DNA of 64,000 nt from Siniperca chuatsi (GCF_020085105.1 NC_058064.1:19321323-19385322); one strand, 5' to 3'. Shown: positions 23,808 to 47,295, counted from the first letter of the stretch. Notes: generated from the sequence alone by a model not told the origin. Numbers and translations: made by a program.

Positions 23808-25031
23808 TTAGAAGACCTCCAGGTCAGCAGAGTTGTAGACCACCGCTGTCTCCTCAATGCCCACAGCAGCTTCCTCCTGACCCTCCTCTTCCGGAGCCTC
23901 CTCCAATGACTCCAAGGCCTCATTGGTATCACTGGCAAAAGTCTCCCTGGAGACGTCGTCGTGCTCCTGCAGGTTCAGTGTGCCGATGGCCTGCTTCATC
24001 TTCTTGGCCACCATGTGCCGCCTCCTCTTCTGGGCAGCCTTCTTGCTCTTGTACTCTTTCTGCTGTTCCTCGAAGAATATCTGCCTGATCTGGGCCTTGG
24101 TGATGCTGGGTGTGTTCTTCAGGAGGTTGAGATACACCCCACCAGGCGTCCGTCGCCTGCTGCCGTCCATGGTGTACACACCGCCGGTTTCCTCCAGTGT
24201 GGCAGTCTCTCCGAGCAGTTCTATGGCTTTTTTCTTCCCAATGGCTTTAACAACGCGCTCTATCAGGTCTTTTTTAGGCTCTTGCAACCTGTGTGCTATC
24301 TCGTCCACCACCTTATCCTCTGGGTCGTCCTCTGTGATCTCATACCGGCCCTTGATGTCCATCTCAGCCCTGGGGCCCAGTCTCTCTTTAGCTGGCCTCT
24401 TCCTCTTTGCATCACCCCCTGCCTTCTCCTCTGAGTCCCTGCCCTTCATGTACTCCTCCAGCTGGACGTCCAGCATGCTCACTTCTCCTTCATCCTTCGA
24501 CTGCTTCTCCATCTCCCTCTCCTTCTCCATTATCTTACGGGCCAGGACAAAGTTATAAGTCTCCACATTTCTGCTGGACATGCTAACTTCACCTTCCATG
24601 CCAAATATGCCCAGCTCTGCAGCAATCGCATCCTGGCACTGCTCCTGGACCACGGAGCCCCAAATGTTGTTCACCTTGCGGCCTCCCAGCGCGCCGGGTG
24701 CGGGCATGCGGGTCGGCCCTGCCCGGGTGGTGCAGGCGGGCGGCTGGGGAGCGTTGGACACTTTTTGGCGCTTTCGGCGCCAATCAGCCGCCTCCTCGTC
24801 TGACGAGTCCGGGTCACTGTCGCTGGACTCCGCCGTCCTACCGGTGCTGCGGTAGGCGGCGGTAGATGGCTGGGCAGCGGCTCTGTTGTGGAAGGACTGG
24901 CCGCTAAAAGCTGGAGGAACCTGGGGTCGAGCTTGTGCAGCCGCGGCGGTTCCCATCTCAGTATCCGAGCTGGACCCGGAGATCTCTCCATCTTCCAGAT
25001 CACCGTCCATTAGATATCCGCTATCCGCCAT
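23808..25031 (-). CDS. phax: Phosphorylated adaptor for RNA export (PHAX), single-exon gene
   Basis: PHAX bridges the cap-binding complex and CRM1 to export capped U snRNAs from the nucleus, and also acts in snoRNA transport. The product is 407 aa (394 in human, from memory). Visible parts are an acidic start (MADSGYLMDGDLEDGE), a CK2-like acidic serine cluster SSDSDPDSSDEE (residues 69-80), two basic nuclear signals RRKRQK (85-90) and KRKRPAK (209-215), the KVNNIWG motif (about 119-125), and the RNA-binding domain (about 237-320) with LQEPKKDLIERVVK and GSRRRTPGGVYLNLLK. It closes with SRETFASDTNEALESLEE and a DLEVF end like the human DLDIF. The start was chosen because this ATG has G at -3 and +4 and aligns with the human N terminus; the frame extends 75 nt upstream only by way of a GTG. 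The whole CDS is one exon, unlike the multi-exon human gene. The first 400 bp are GC-rich compared with the surroundings. Confidence 0.95.
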   Translation of the reverse strand: MADSGYLMDGDLEDGEISGSSSDTEMGTAAAAQARPQVPPAFSGQSFHNRAAAQPSTAAYRSTGRTAESSDSDPDSSDEEAADWRRKRQKVSNAPQPPACTTRAGPTRMPAPGALGGRKVNNIWGSVVQEQCQDAIAAELGIFGMEGEVSMSSRNVETYNFVLARKIMEKEREMEKQSKDEGEVSMLDVQLEEYMKGRDSEEKAGGDAKRKRPAKERLGPRAEMDIKGRYEITEDDPEDKVVDEIAHRLQEPKKDLIERVVKAIGKKKAIELLGETATLEETGGVYTMDGSRRRTPGGVYLNLLKNTPSITKAQIRQIFFEEQQKEYKSKKAAQKRRRHMVAKKMKQAIGTLNLQEHDDVSRETFASDTNEALESLEEAPEEEGQEEAAVGIEETAVVYNSADLEVF

Positions 25032-25964
25032 TTCTTGTCTGGAAGCCACACCAAAGATAATGGCTGTTGACTGCTGTTTCAATGCATCAGCTAAAGTTAA
25101 GGCCACTAATGTTTAGACACAATAGCAAACGCTACACCATTAGCAGCTAACAATAACACAGAACTTAACGCCAATTTTAAACCCGGCAGAGAATCAAACT
25201 ACTATGTGTTAAAAGAGAAACACCTTCAATACCTGACACAGCAGCTGCCTCTGCTCTGCATGAGATTGTGTTTTCGCCTTGCTTGGCTCTGCCACTCACT
25301 GTAAACTGTTATGATGATGAGGTTGACAATCAACAGACAAACTTGCGACCCTCTGAAGAAAATTGGCGCTGGGCTAAAGCCACACTTCCGCCTTCCAACT
25401 GTCAGACGCTTTCAAAATAAACGTGACCTTTGCTTTTTCTAATTGAAATATCAGATAAAGAAATTACGAAATGAAGTGAAATAAAATGTTTTTCATTGAC
25501 GCTGCATTTTGTAAGGCTATGTAATAGTTTCTCAATATCTCAGTATTAGTAGACAATACAAGCCGTATTTATATTTTATATCGTCATATTCGAAGTTAAT
25601 GGAAACATCTTGTATTGCAGCGTTTTTAGAAACATGCACAGTTGTGAGAATAGAAGAAAATGAGCCAAGTGCGCTGAATAATCTATACTTAGTTTCCATC
25701 AATCCATCCATTAGCTATACCCGCTTGTAAAATGTAAATATACCCTCTTCTATATTTTTCATCCACCATTATTTCAGGTATTTGCCTTTGTACCTTTTTT
25801 ATATTATGACTTTTTTAGGACTAATTGTATCTATATTACTTTTTTAAGTCTCAAAAAGTCTTGTTTTTATTCTTTAAATAAAATCATCTCTCCATCTCCG
25901 GCGGATGTTGCGTACTGCTTGCGTCAATGAAAATGGCAATTGCGCAGTGTGACAGATAAACAAT
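25032..25964. promoter_or_regulatory. phax/pmpcb head-to-head intergenic region
   Basis: The two start codons are 933 bp apart and diverge, so both promoters must lie here. An ACTTCCGCC motif (about 25384) fits an ETS site, with TTGGCGCT nearby (about 25361). CCGGCGG and TTGCGCAG (about 25900-25947) lie just before pmpcb. AATATGGCGG at 25962-25971 overlaps the pmpcb start codon and fits a YY1 element. The middle third is AT-rich, so two separate promoters are at least as likely as one shared element. Motif calls are by eye. Confidence 0.5.
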
Positions 25965-32761
<6,797 letters not shown>

Positions 32762-32861
32762 GCAGACCCACTCTGAGGACAGATTACATATCAACTGTAC
32801 AGCATATAAACAAACACAGTATTTAAGTCTTTGTCTGTAGTATCTTTTTCCTCCTTTAATT

Positions 32862-32877
32862 TTTATTATAAAATAAA
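32862..32877. terminator. Overlapping opposite-strand poly(A) signals of pmpcb and dnajc2
   Basis: AATAAA on the plus strand lies at 32872-32877, 111 nt past the pmpcb stop. AATAAA on the minus strand (plus TTTATT) lies at 32862-32867, 63 nt past the dnajc2 stop. With cleavage 10-30 nt downstream, the two mRNAs would overlap tail to tail by a few tens of bases. The stop codons are only 168 bp apart. Confidence 0.75.
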
Positions 32878-32929
32878 GACCAACACAATAATGTTAAAAT
32901 AACACAGATACTATTCTTTGTGGTTCTTG

Positions 32930-35909
32930 TCATTTTTTACTCTTGGGTGCCACTTGTTCCTGTGCAGCTTTCTTGGCTTTAACCATCTCCACCAGTTCCT
33001 GTCAGAGAAACAGGGAAAAATATTTTGGATGATATTTAGTCTACCCTGATTAAATGGGGAAGACTAAATATTCGAAACATCTCAGTACAACATCACAACA
33101 AACTCCTTTATTAGACTGTAAGTTTTAGCTAGGTGTACCTAATAATCTGGCTGCTGAGGGTCAATTTCACTCTTCATTCACAACAGACCAGCACATCAGC
33201 TTACCTTGTACCTCTTCATACAGTCTTTCTTGCTTCGTCCTGGGACGGCAGCAGCAATCTTCTCCCACCGCTCAGGTGTGCTGACTGGGTAGGTCTTCAG
33301 GGCCTGTTCCAGAAGTTTCTGCTCCTCTGTGGTCCAGGCGGCAGCGTTACCATCGCTACCAGAGGCTGAGGGGACAAGACACAGCGAGTCAACGTGGTAC
33401 ACTGTTAAACAAAATATACTCTAATCAGACTATTTGTTTAACATCTCCCTCACAATGAATTCACTGAGCAGTTTCTCTGCTTCCAATGTACAAGTTAACC
33501 GCTCACAATGAGAACACGCTACTAGAGGAATCATTTTGCAGTTAGGATTCAAACTGTGGCACATCACCTGTAACACTGACCTGGAACTGTTGTGTTTTTG
33601 GTCTTTTTAAAATCACATTTTCATACAGTTACAGACACTAAGCAGCTGTACAGATACACTCACCATCAAATCTCTCTGAGGGCACAGCGTTGTCTATGGA
33701 GGGCGCTACTGAAGTGTGTTCCTTCTTGAACTTCTCAAAGGCTTTTCTGTTGATCTCATCTTTCTGTAGTGGATCTGTGGAGATGGCATTAAGAAAGAGA
33801 CTATATTAATATTTCTGCCACATAATTACTAAAATTCCATGATTCTTTCAATTTTCCTTGATTTTATACCTGCAATACTGGTACAGTTGTATCTAGTCTA
33901 AGCAGAGATGTGTATTGTAACCCAATTTATTGAAAGGTTTTACGAACCATTAATAAATCTCCCGGACTGCCATTTTTCTGTTGACTTGTTGGAAGAAAAC
34001 TGCAATTGCGGGTCATAAATATTAACTTTTTATTAACTAATATTTCAAGGTCAGTTGAGGAGAACTTGCACTTTGTTCTGCATTCCATACATGCAAGATG
34101 GAAATTAAATAGCCCATCTACAGGTCTTAATCAGCATTAAAAAGCAGTAGTGTATTCAAAATAACTCTTCATCTACGTTCATTTGAACCATGACTGCTGT
34201 TAAATACACAACTAAACTGAATGGAAGCAGTAATGCTAAATTGTGTGGCCCTGATGGTAGTTTGCGGGAGGTTGAGTAAATCTCATTTTCTTGATATGTG
34301 AGCTTACCTAGCCGTTGTAGATTCTTGGCTTTGTTGATGACGTCTTTGGCTGTCCTCTTCATGCCACTGGTGGAATGCAAGTTCATATAGTTGGCAATAA
34401 CCTCCCATCTGGAAAGAAGGAAAAAAAACAAAAACAAATTTGACGTTGTGTTTTAATAGCTAACTTTCATGTCTATTTTCTTCCAGTGTATATGCCTGAA
34501 CACAGGCTTACGCAGGCTGTGTAGAAATTGTGTGAGTGTCTACCTGGCATTGGTTCCAGCAGGGAACAGGTTGACAGCTTTGATGAGCAGCTGGAGGTCA
34601 TCCTCCTTCCAGCCCTTCCCCCCAGCTCCTCCTCCTCCGCTGGCCTGGTCAGCAGTGCGAGCCGCCTGCCTCGCCTGGACCTCAGCCTCCCTCTCCCTCT
34701 GCAGCTGGGTGTTCACCTCCTGCACCTGAAGGGAGGAATACCAACATCATGTTTGTACACTTGTGAGGACTTTACAAACATCAGCTAACGCTCATTTCTT
34801 TAAAGGGTGGTATGTGTGGGGTCTCCTGATGGTCTTTGCTGTCTGTCTCCTCTATCAGCTATCAAATAAATGTGAAATATCCTTTTACCTGCTTCTCCAC
34901 AGCTGCCTTACTGTCCTCTTTTGAGCCTGAGGCCAGGATTTCATTCAGGGACTGCAGACTGGAAACAAACAAGTACCAAAGATTAGTGTTACACACTTCC
35001 TCAGGGCTCGGTTTCCTGAAAGCACTGTAAGACTAGGATCATCTTAGCTTATATAATTGCAAGCGGACTAGGATCATCTTAGATTTAAGATGCTTTTGGG
35101 GTCCTGATCTACAGACGTGTCCAAAACAATTGTGAAAGCATTAAATTCATCCAAGTGATGATCTTGTAGTTGATTGTACCTTGTCAGCTCCAGCCGATCA
35201 CAGAGCTTCTCCACTTCCTCCATCATTTTCACACTGTCAGCTTCAGTGTCAGCAAAGTAATTCCAGTTCTGTGGAGTGAGGAAACAACATTAACACTATG
35301 ACTAATGCAAGTCTCAAGTATCTCTGTAACTCTTGGGAAATACTTGAGGTTTGAGTCTATCAAAGAGTACTTCTATGAGAATGAACCTTGCAGGTAGTCC
35401 TGAGTTTCTGCCTCTCCTTCTTGATGGCCTTCTTCTGGATCTCTTTCTCTTTCTTGGCCTGCTGGGCTGCCTGCTTGGCTTCCTCTTCCTCCTTCTCCTT
35501 CACCAAACGAGCCGCCTCCAGCTCCGCCTGCCGGGCCTGTTAAACACAGAAAATGTTTGAAAAGCAAACTTGTGTCACCAAAACCTAAAGCAGTTTATGG
35601 TAGGTCTGTTAAAGACCATTTTCAGACATTTTAACAACATTAACGATGACTTGGTTCCATTTAGGTGTTCCAGTAAATCTATTGGCTGTGTGCTACATGT
35701 CCGAAAAAGAGATCAAAGGGTAAAATATTAGGTAGGCTGGCTTGAGGCATCAGTGTTTGTATGCTCTTCAGAACATAGAATTTACAGCCTAGACCCAAAC
35801 CAACAATGAACTGATCCTCCTCAAGTGTTTCAAAATTGGGTTAAAAAAATTATTAAAACCACATCAGTGAGCCACACTGCTGCACACGGTGACATGTTCC
35901 TTCATTATG

Positions 35910-35950
<41 letters not shown>

Positions 35951-38900
35951 ACTTTGACTCAATCCCACACACACCGCCCTGCTGCCAGAAATACTCTCTA
36001 GAGAACCAAATGTGGATTAATCCGCTGCTGAAAATAGTCAATTGCACAGTTTCCTCCTACATTTTTTTAATGAAAGTATATATTTGTGAGCTGTTTTTAA
36101 ATATTTACACCATCAGTGTACCTTATTGAGACGGACTAACACATTGGTTTTGGTCTTCTCATGGGATTTGTTGACAATAAGAAAAACTACAGTATGTCTT
36201 GTTAACAGATGTTAATTACAGTAACTTCCATATGACATAAACACAGCAAGAGCCTTTGACTGAGGAGAGATTTTAAACTGGACAACCATTTCTGACGCAT
36301 TTTTAGAAGTGGATGCCAACAAACTGAAGCTGGACTAAGTGCATTGTCCAAAAGTCTTTTTAGGCTCACCTGCAAAGGACTGATAAACTAAACAACTAAC
36401 CTTCTGAGACCAAGTTCTACCAGACCATCTACTTAATTTGCACATTCATTCTTATAGAAATACGTCTCACTACACATTTTCTTCAGTTCCAACTGAAAGG
36501 TAAGGATGATGCTTATTGATTTACCCACTACAGACAAAGTTAGTGGACATGTGGCTGTTGGCAGGTGTTTAGAATGAATGTGAATGAGACTTACTCGCTC
36601 CTTCTCCTCCTGCTCTCTCTTCTTGGCATCAGCTTTAGCCTTCTTCTCAGACTCCTTCCTGGCTTTTTCTTCTTCTTTGAATTTCTTTATTCTAGGGTCG
36701 CAGCTGTAGGCAGTATCTGCAGTGAAGCAAAGCAACTCAACCTCACTCATTTTCAGCAGTGATTTCCTAGGATTCCTGGACCATGCACCATATTATAGAA
36801 TGTTTCCATATACAGAGGAAATATTTAATAGCCTAATGTAGCTTTAGGATATTTTTACTTGTTCCATCAAAATCTGTTTCATTCATCTTGCAGTGTGTGC
36901 TGGCTCTGAGACTGTACCAACTAGTGTTCGTATTCTGTTCATCTCCTCCTTCTTCCTCTGAGCTCTGGAAGCTCGATTCTGCTTTTCAATCCATCTCCTC
37001 TCATCTCGACTGCAAGAAAAAGTTAAAAACACGTCAGTCGGATACTGAAGTTATAACACAGGACCTGAAATGTGTTTCAGTACGATGGACTGCTGTCACA
37101 CACACTAGCTTACCATTCAGCCTTTTCCTTTTCCTCTTCATCCAAGTATGAGAATTCCCTCCACGAATCAAAGTTGTACCTTTAACAGAAAATGACATAC
37201 AAGTTAAAACACTTTCTCCTATGCAACTTGTGTTTTTGGCACAGCTAAATGCTATCTTTCTGTTCTGACACCAACTGGTTACTAACATTTCTTGCTAAAA
37301 AGCAACAAAAAATAAATAAAAACACTTACCAAAAAGAGTAAAAATTATCCACTTCTTCAAAAGAGGACTCCATGGTTCCGAGTTTGGGCACGTGCTTTTT
37401 GGAAGACCATCTGGCATTTCTCTCAAAAACGGGAGCAAACACCTCAAAAAAGTTTTCTTTGCCTTCGCTCTTTGAAGGCACAGCGTTGTCAAAGGTAGGA
37501 TCTACACTGTCGAAGGCTCTCCTCTTCACGGGGTCCGACAGGATTTCTATAGCTGAGGTTCAAACAACGAGAGTGAGTTCAGGACCCTCCAGAAATAATA
37601 TTAGTGCTGATAACAATTAGAGGCAGTGTTACATACCTTTAGTTATACAGGTAAAGTAGTCATTGTCTCCTTCTACAATCTGCTCTCCTGCAGCTTTCCT
37701 TTTGTCAGGATGGTGCTTCAACACAATCGCTTTGTCTGTTGAGAAACGGCCGAGAATGTGCTTGAAATAAGTTATTTCCACCAACTAGAGAAATGATCCA
37801 TAAGAGAAGGAGGAAGACGCATACTCACGGGCAGCTTTGATCTGTTTCTGTGTGGCTTTGTACCTCAAGTGTGTGAGCCCGAGGACAGCATAGTGATCTT
37901 GATTCTGACAAACAAGTAAGGAGAAAGAGTTGAACTGACGAGCTGATACGTGTAGGGCTGCACCTAGCGATTCTTTTCATTATCATTACCTAAAGAGTTA
38001 GAAAATAGCAATAAATGTCCTCCACAGTTTCCCAGAGCCCATGGTGTCGCTGTCATGCCTTGTTTTGTCTAACAGTCAGTCCAAAACCAAAGATATTCCG
38101 TTTACTATCAAAGAAGACTAAAAAAATAAATAAAAAATCCTCACATTTGAGGAGCTGGAACCAGAGAATGGTTCCCATTTTTGCTTAAAAAAAAAAAAAT
38201 GACTGAAATTATTAATCGATTATCAAAATAGTTAATTAATTTTCTGTCAGTCAACTAATCGATTAATCATTTCAGTGCTACATGAGGGCGTCCATACAAA
38301 CGGCTTTTTAACAGTTTAAGAACAAAACAAATAGCACCCGATTTGTACTGGTATGAGTATCAAGCCGGCTGACTCTTAATCACAAGAGAAAATCAGAATT
38401 TGACTCAGTTGTCAGTAGTTACATTTTATAACCGCTCATGACTTCATATTAGACATGAGTAGGTCTTCTTTTTCACCCACCACTTGGCTGCTACAGTTGT
38501 GAACACTTTGTTACAAATTGAGCCAGATTAATTAAACTGATTTAAACTTTTACTAGTGCTGAAACAAATAGTAAATTAATCCATGAGTCGCCCGACAGAA
38601 AACTAATCAACAATTTTGATATTTGTTTAATAGTTTGACTAATTTTTTTAAGCAAAAAACACTCCAACTACACTACACCGCCAACTTCTCAAATGTGAGG
38701 ATATATTGCTTTTTGCTGTTTTATATTGTTGTTAATTGAACATGTTTGCGTTTTGGACTATTGGTCAGACAAAACAAGCAGTTTTAAGATGCCTTGTGAT
38801 GGATAATTTTCACTATTTATGACATTTTATAGACTAAATAATGAAAGAAATGAACAGAAAAATAATCATGGCAGCGCTACTTTCTAAATCAAAACTGCAG

Positions 38901-40754
38901 GGTGACAGATGTTTGAAGAGTGTCTCCTCCTTTGATACATCAGCTCTGAAAGGGAGGCAGAAACTTCTCTTCCTGTGACATCATTTTCTGATTTAGACCA
39001 ATACCTTCCAGTCTTTGGGGTCAAGTGTTCGGAGCATCGGGTACTCTTCCAGCTGAAACTCCTCATCCTCGGACTCCTCTGAGGACTCCTCTTCCTCCTC
39101 CAGCTCCTGGAAGGAGGAAGATGCACTCCTGTTCCTCCTCTTCACAAAGGCCTCGAACCATCGACCCACAGGCTCCACCTGGACCTGCACAGAGGCTGAG
39201 GAGGGACAAAGAGGTGAGAAAACCAACGGTTTCTCATCAAGTTTGGACAACAACATGGAGCCCGACTGGATGATATAATAATATCAATATTCGACAGTTT
39301 TGCACAAACTTTATTTATTTATTTATATATAAAAATAAAAACTGAGTGGCACATTTTACAGTTGAAAAATAAAACTTGTCAGTGCAAAATAACAGCTAAA
39401 CGGTTCCTTAATTACCTCAAAGGTATCTCAGGCATTTCACTACTGCAATGTCTTTATTTATCGGCCAACATATATGCTGATACTAATACATCTTTTATAA
39501 GCTATCAACTATGCAGATATATCAGAAAAACATTAAGAAATTAAAGGGAACGTTCACCCAAATGAGATAGGAGGTTTTTGTTTTTTTTTACATGGGATGT
39601 TTGTATTTTCTGTGGGGTTTGGCACGATCAGCTGTAGCAGACCCATGGAAAAAGAAGCATAATGGCTTTTAATAATGCTACAAGCACCTTGCTGAACATA
39701 AACTGAAATATATATATATATATATATATATTTAAAAGAGCATTCTGTTGCTCTGCAACTGCAAGACTTTGACTATACTTACACACACCAGAATGTTTTT
39801 TCCTCCTACTTTAACGGTGCTCAAAGTAGCCAGAATTTTTAACAACAAACAGGTTGTTCGACGAGTAGAGTTACTCACAATTCTGCCCAGGCTTTATCCA
39901 TAATGTATGCCTGTTGCTTTATTTTTTTTATTGCAACACACTTTGTGAGGTTTGCTCTTGAGTGGTGCTATATTAAAAAACACTTACTTACATGGAAAAC
40001 TTTAAAAGATTTAGACAAGATTTTTTTTTCTTGACTTTTAACACCACAAATAAATGCCACTGGGCTACAGATACATGTATTTGGGCTGACAGTAGCCTAT
40101 ATTGCCAATCCACTGCAAACTGCACCACAACTACCTGGAGGAAAGGCCACCCATTTAGCCAGCAGGGAGTGCATGTTTTACTATGGTTTGGGGCGAAGGT
40201 TTAACCCTTTGCTTTAAAACGAAAAACTACAGCTGTTTTTGTCCTCAATGAAAACGGTGACAGGTCAGAACATCTGAAGGTACAACAGGTGTCCAGACAT
40301 TATGTAACAGCCCGGTAATGAATGTCTGACATGCGGAGAGATAAATGTCTGTGAAGTGTCGAACAAGTGAAAGTGTGTTAAATATCAAGAACTGCCAACC
40401 AGCAAGTGTTCAGCTAACTTAATGTCAAGATCTCTAAGAAATCACTGCAGCAAGTGCAACCATGAGTGGGCAGCAGCTCGGTTACATTATGCAACACAGT
40501 AAAAATCAGCTGGAAAAAAACGAGGAACAACACAAATTAAGAATAAAGGGACTCTTCCAAGCCCTGAATCAGCTGATAATATTAGCTTAGTCTTTGCTGT
40601 CTGCTTTCTAGCTGCATGCTAAACAGTATAGCAACAGTCTTCATATATAACACTGGTAGCTTAGCTAGCTACCTTCATCTGGCCTCTTTCAGTGCTTACC
40701 GGCAGCCGCTGTAAAGAAAACCGTTTCATCGCCGTCCAGCGCTTCTAACAGCAT
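32930..40754 (-). CDS. dnajc2: DnaJ homolog C2 (MPP11/ZRF1), ribosome-associated J-protein
   Basis: DNAJC2 is the J-domain half of the mammalian ribosome-associated complex with HSPA14. It helps nascent chains fold and also acts at ubiquitinated H2A in chromatin. Exons (high to low): 40754-40700, 39195-39005, 37904-37829, 37735-37637, 37552-37330, 37179-37114, 37009-36918, 36716-36595, 35536-35387, 35268-35180, 34958-34889, 34725-34544, 34408-34308, 33774-33664, 33365-33205, 32998-32930. Total 618 aa (621 in human, from memory). The J domain starts at about residue 83, with HPD at 116-118. A charged coiled region ([20 protein letters not shown]) follows, then two SANT domains at about 448-500 ([18 protein letters not shown]) and 553-601 ([17 protein letters not shown]). 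Exon 9 has a weak donor, AAG|GTTCAT. It is head to head with psmc2 and tail to tail with pmpcb. Confidence 0.96.
35911..35948. repeat. (AC)19 microsatellite in dnajc2 intron 8
   Basis: A perfect run of 19 AC units between dnajc2 exons 9 and 8, far from both splice sites. Confidence 0.95.
37953..38280 (+). mobile_element. hAT-like MITE in dnajc2 intron 2, copy 1
   Basis: The ends are TAGGGCTGCACC and ...TTTCAGTGCTA, imperfect inverted repeats. The interior has the familiar fish phrases ACTAATCGATTAATC and GTTTTGTCTAACAGTC. It is 328 bp, without coding sequence. An 8-bp target duplication is not evident. A second copy in opposite orientation lies 273 bp away. Confidence 0.6.
38554..38879 (-). 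mobile_element. hAT-like MITE in dnajc2 intron 2, copy 2 (inverted)
   Basis: Begins TAGTGCTGAAAC and ends GGCAGCGCTA on the plus strand, which is the reverse complement arrangement of copy 1. Shared phrases include GACAGAAAACTAATCAAC and GGTCAGACAAAACAAGC. It is 326 bp and non-coding. Confidence 0.6.
39541..39720 (+). mobile_element. TTAA-bordered MITE end in dnajc2 intron 1
   Basis: TTAA at 39541-39544 is followed by AGGGAACGTTCACCCAAAT, which resembles the terminal repeat of the psmc2 intron element at 44387. The right end cannot be located. The end coordinate is a (TA)n run (about 39711-39730), not a proven boundary. Confidence 0.4.
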
Positions 40755-41240
40755 CTTAGAAAGATGGGCTACACGAACATTCAGGTGCCGAAATTATCAA
40801 GTGAAAGCTTTCTAAAGTGCTGAAGTTTGTGGCCCGCTCATTAACACACCACATGGGCCTCCCTTTACAAGTGCCAATCCGAAAACGAGCTCTGCTGTCA
40901 CGCCGTTAACCACTCCGTGTAATGATTATGGTTCCTCACTATTGTTCGGCAGTTCCGCAATAAGTGTTTTATTAAGCAGTGCCTTTTCGCTGGAAATATT
41001 AGCGGTAACTGAAAATTTGCAACATTTAACTAATAATTATGATATAAAGTTATAATTATAAGAGTATAGTTTATGTACAAAAATATTTTTATTGGCGGTA
41101 CATCCTCAATAAGATTCCGACCTGTACTTCCGGTGACTGGCTCACAGCGGCGGAAACCCAAAGCTGCTGTGTAATGGTACGGTTTAGTTGCCGAAGGAGC
41201 TCGGTTTTCTTGTGAGAAACAGATTATTCCCTGATTAAAT
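40755..41240. promoter_or_regulatory. dnajc2/psmc2 bidirectional promoter region
   Basis: Only 486 bp separate the divergent start codons of dnajc2 and psmc2, an arrangement also found in mammals as far as I recall. ACTTCCGGT at 41126-41134 is a good ETS/GABP site, and CACAGCGGCGGAAACCC follows it. No TATA box lies at a suitable distance for either gene. The centre (about 40980-41100) is AT-rich. Transcription start sites cannot be fixed by eye. Confidence 0.6.
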
Positions 41241-46307
<5,067 letters not shown>

Positions 46308-47295
46308 GTGTGTTTGTGTGTGTGAGAGTTTCCACTTTGGCTTTTTACTGTCAAAAGAAGCAGAGAACTAAGTCAAAAATATTGTCCTTTTGTTGTCATT
46401 CTTGTTTGCTTAAAAATAAAAGTTTATTCCAGATTTGCATCTAAATGTTTTGTTAAATGTTGTAACATAACATGGTAACTTTAAAGGCATCCAGTGTTAT
46501 TAAATAACAGCACAATTACAGCTTCTTTTTTTTTTTTAAAAATAGGAAAACACTGTCCACTGACAGAATGTACAATACGCATTAGTGTTGCACTCAGACT
46601 CAAACAGCAGTGCAAATGTACTGTAACATGAAACTGCAAATTGACCAATGATAGTTCGTCAGCTGATTTAAATACACAATTACACAGAAATGCAGCTGAA
46701 AATGTAATAGTCAGATATCCATCAGGACACAACTTCTCAGTAACCATAAACATTTGATAACCACATTATAATGAGAGGCAGCTTGTGGTCAGTTTCACAA
46801 AAGTTTCCACCACAAACTAGACTCTTCCAGAAATCATTCTAACAAGGACCAAAGAAGCAGCAGCTTACTTTAAAATATACTTCTTTCAGCAGAGCAGTGA
46901 GAACTAAAACAGAACTACACAAAGACTTTAAAAGTGCAACTCTAAACAACCCTCGAGAGAGGATGCAGAGGAAGAAGTCAGCTGGAAACTCAATCCTGCC
47001 TTTGTGATTGGATGAAAGCCTCATAAAAACTGCCTTGTATCTTGCTTCTCTGAGTACTTTTAAGTTAACAAGGTTGTCAGACTCTTGAGAGGGGAAAAAA
47101 TCCACCTGGGCTATAAGCACTCCCCTATTCAGTATGAATGATTGTTCAGTTCATCTCTACTGTGATGCTGGAACATCAATGGAGACAAGTACACCGCTCC
47201 TACAGTTAGGTGCGGGACTAAATCTGCTGTCCAAGTCAGGACCCTGCTGCTGTGATTTTGTCCTCGGTTACAGGTGTCCTCTCCTGTCAGGTCGT
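46308..47295. other. psmc2 and slc26a5 convergent 3' UTR region
   Basis: 988 bp lie between the two stop codons. The psmc2 3' UTR is short (AATAAA at 46415-46420). No earlier minus-strand AATAAA is seen between 47295 and 46430, so the slc26a5 3' UTR may span most of this stretch. No other exon is recognisable. The open frames here are incidental. Confidence 0.55.
46415..46428. terminator. Overlapping opposite-strand poly(A) signals of psmc2 and slc26a5
   Basis: AATAAAAGTTTATT contains AATAAA on the plus strand (46415-46420) and AATAAA on the minus strand (46423-46428), separated by two bases. The plus signal is 108 nt past the psmc2 stop. The minus signal would give slc26a5 a 3' UTR of about 870 nt; its use is inferred from the absence of an earlier one. 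Confidence 0.6.

Noticed and set aside
23923..24558. 211-aa plus-strand frame opposite phax
   Set aside because: It is the antisense shadow of a conserved coding exon, with low-complexity Ser/Leu content and no motif.
25032..25106. Longer phax start adding 25 residues
   Set aside because: The upstream start would be GTG (plus-strand CAC), not ATG. The ATG at 25031 has a strong context and matches the human N terminus.
41100..41200. Antioxidant-response (NRF1/NRF2) element in the psmc2 promoter
   Set aside because: TGACTGGCTC and TGACAGCAGA come close, but neither fits TGACnnnGC.
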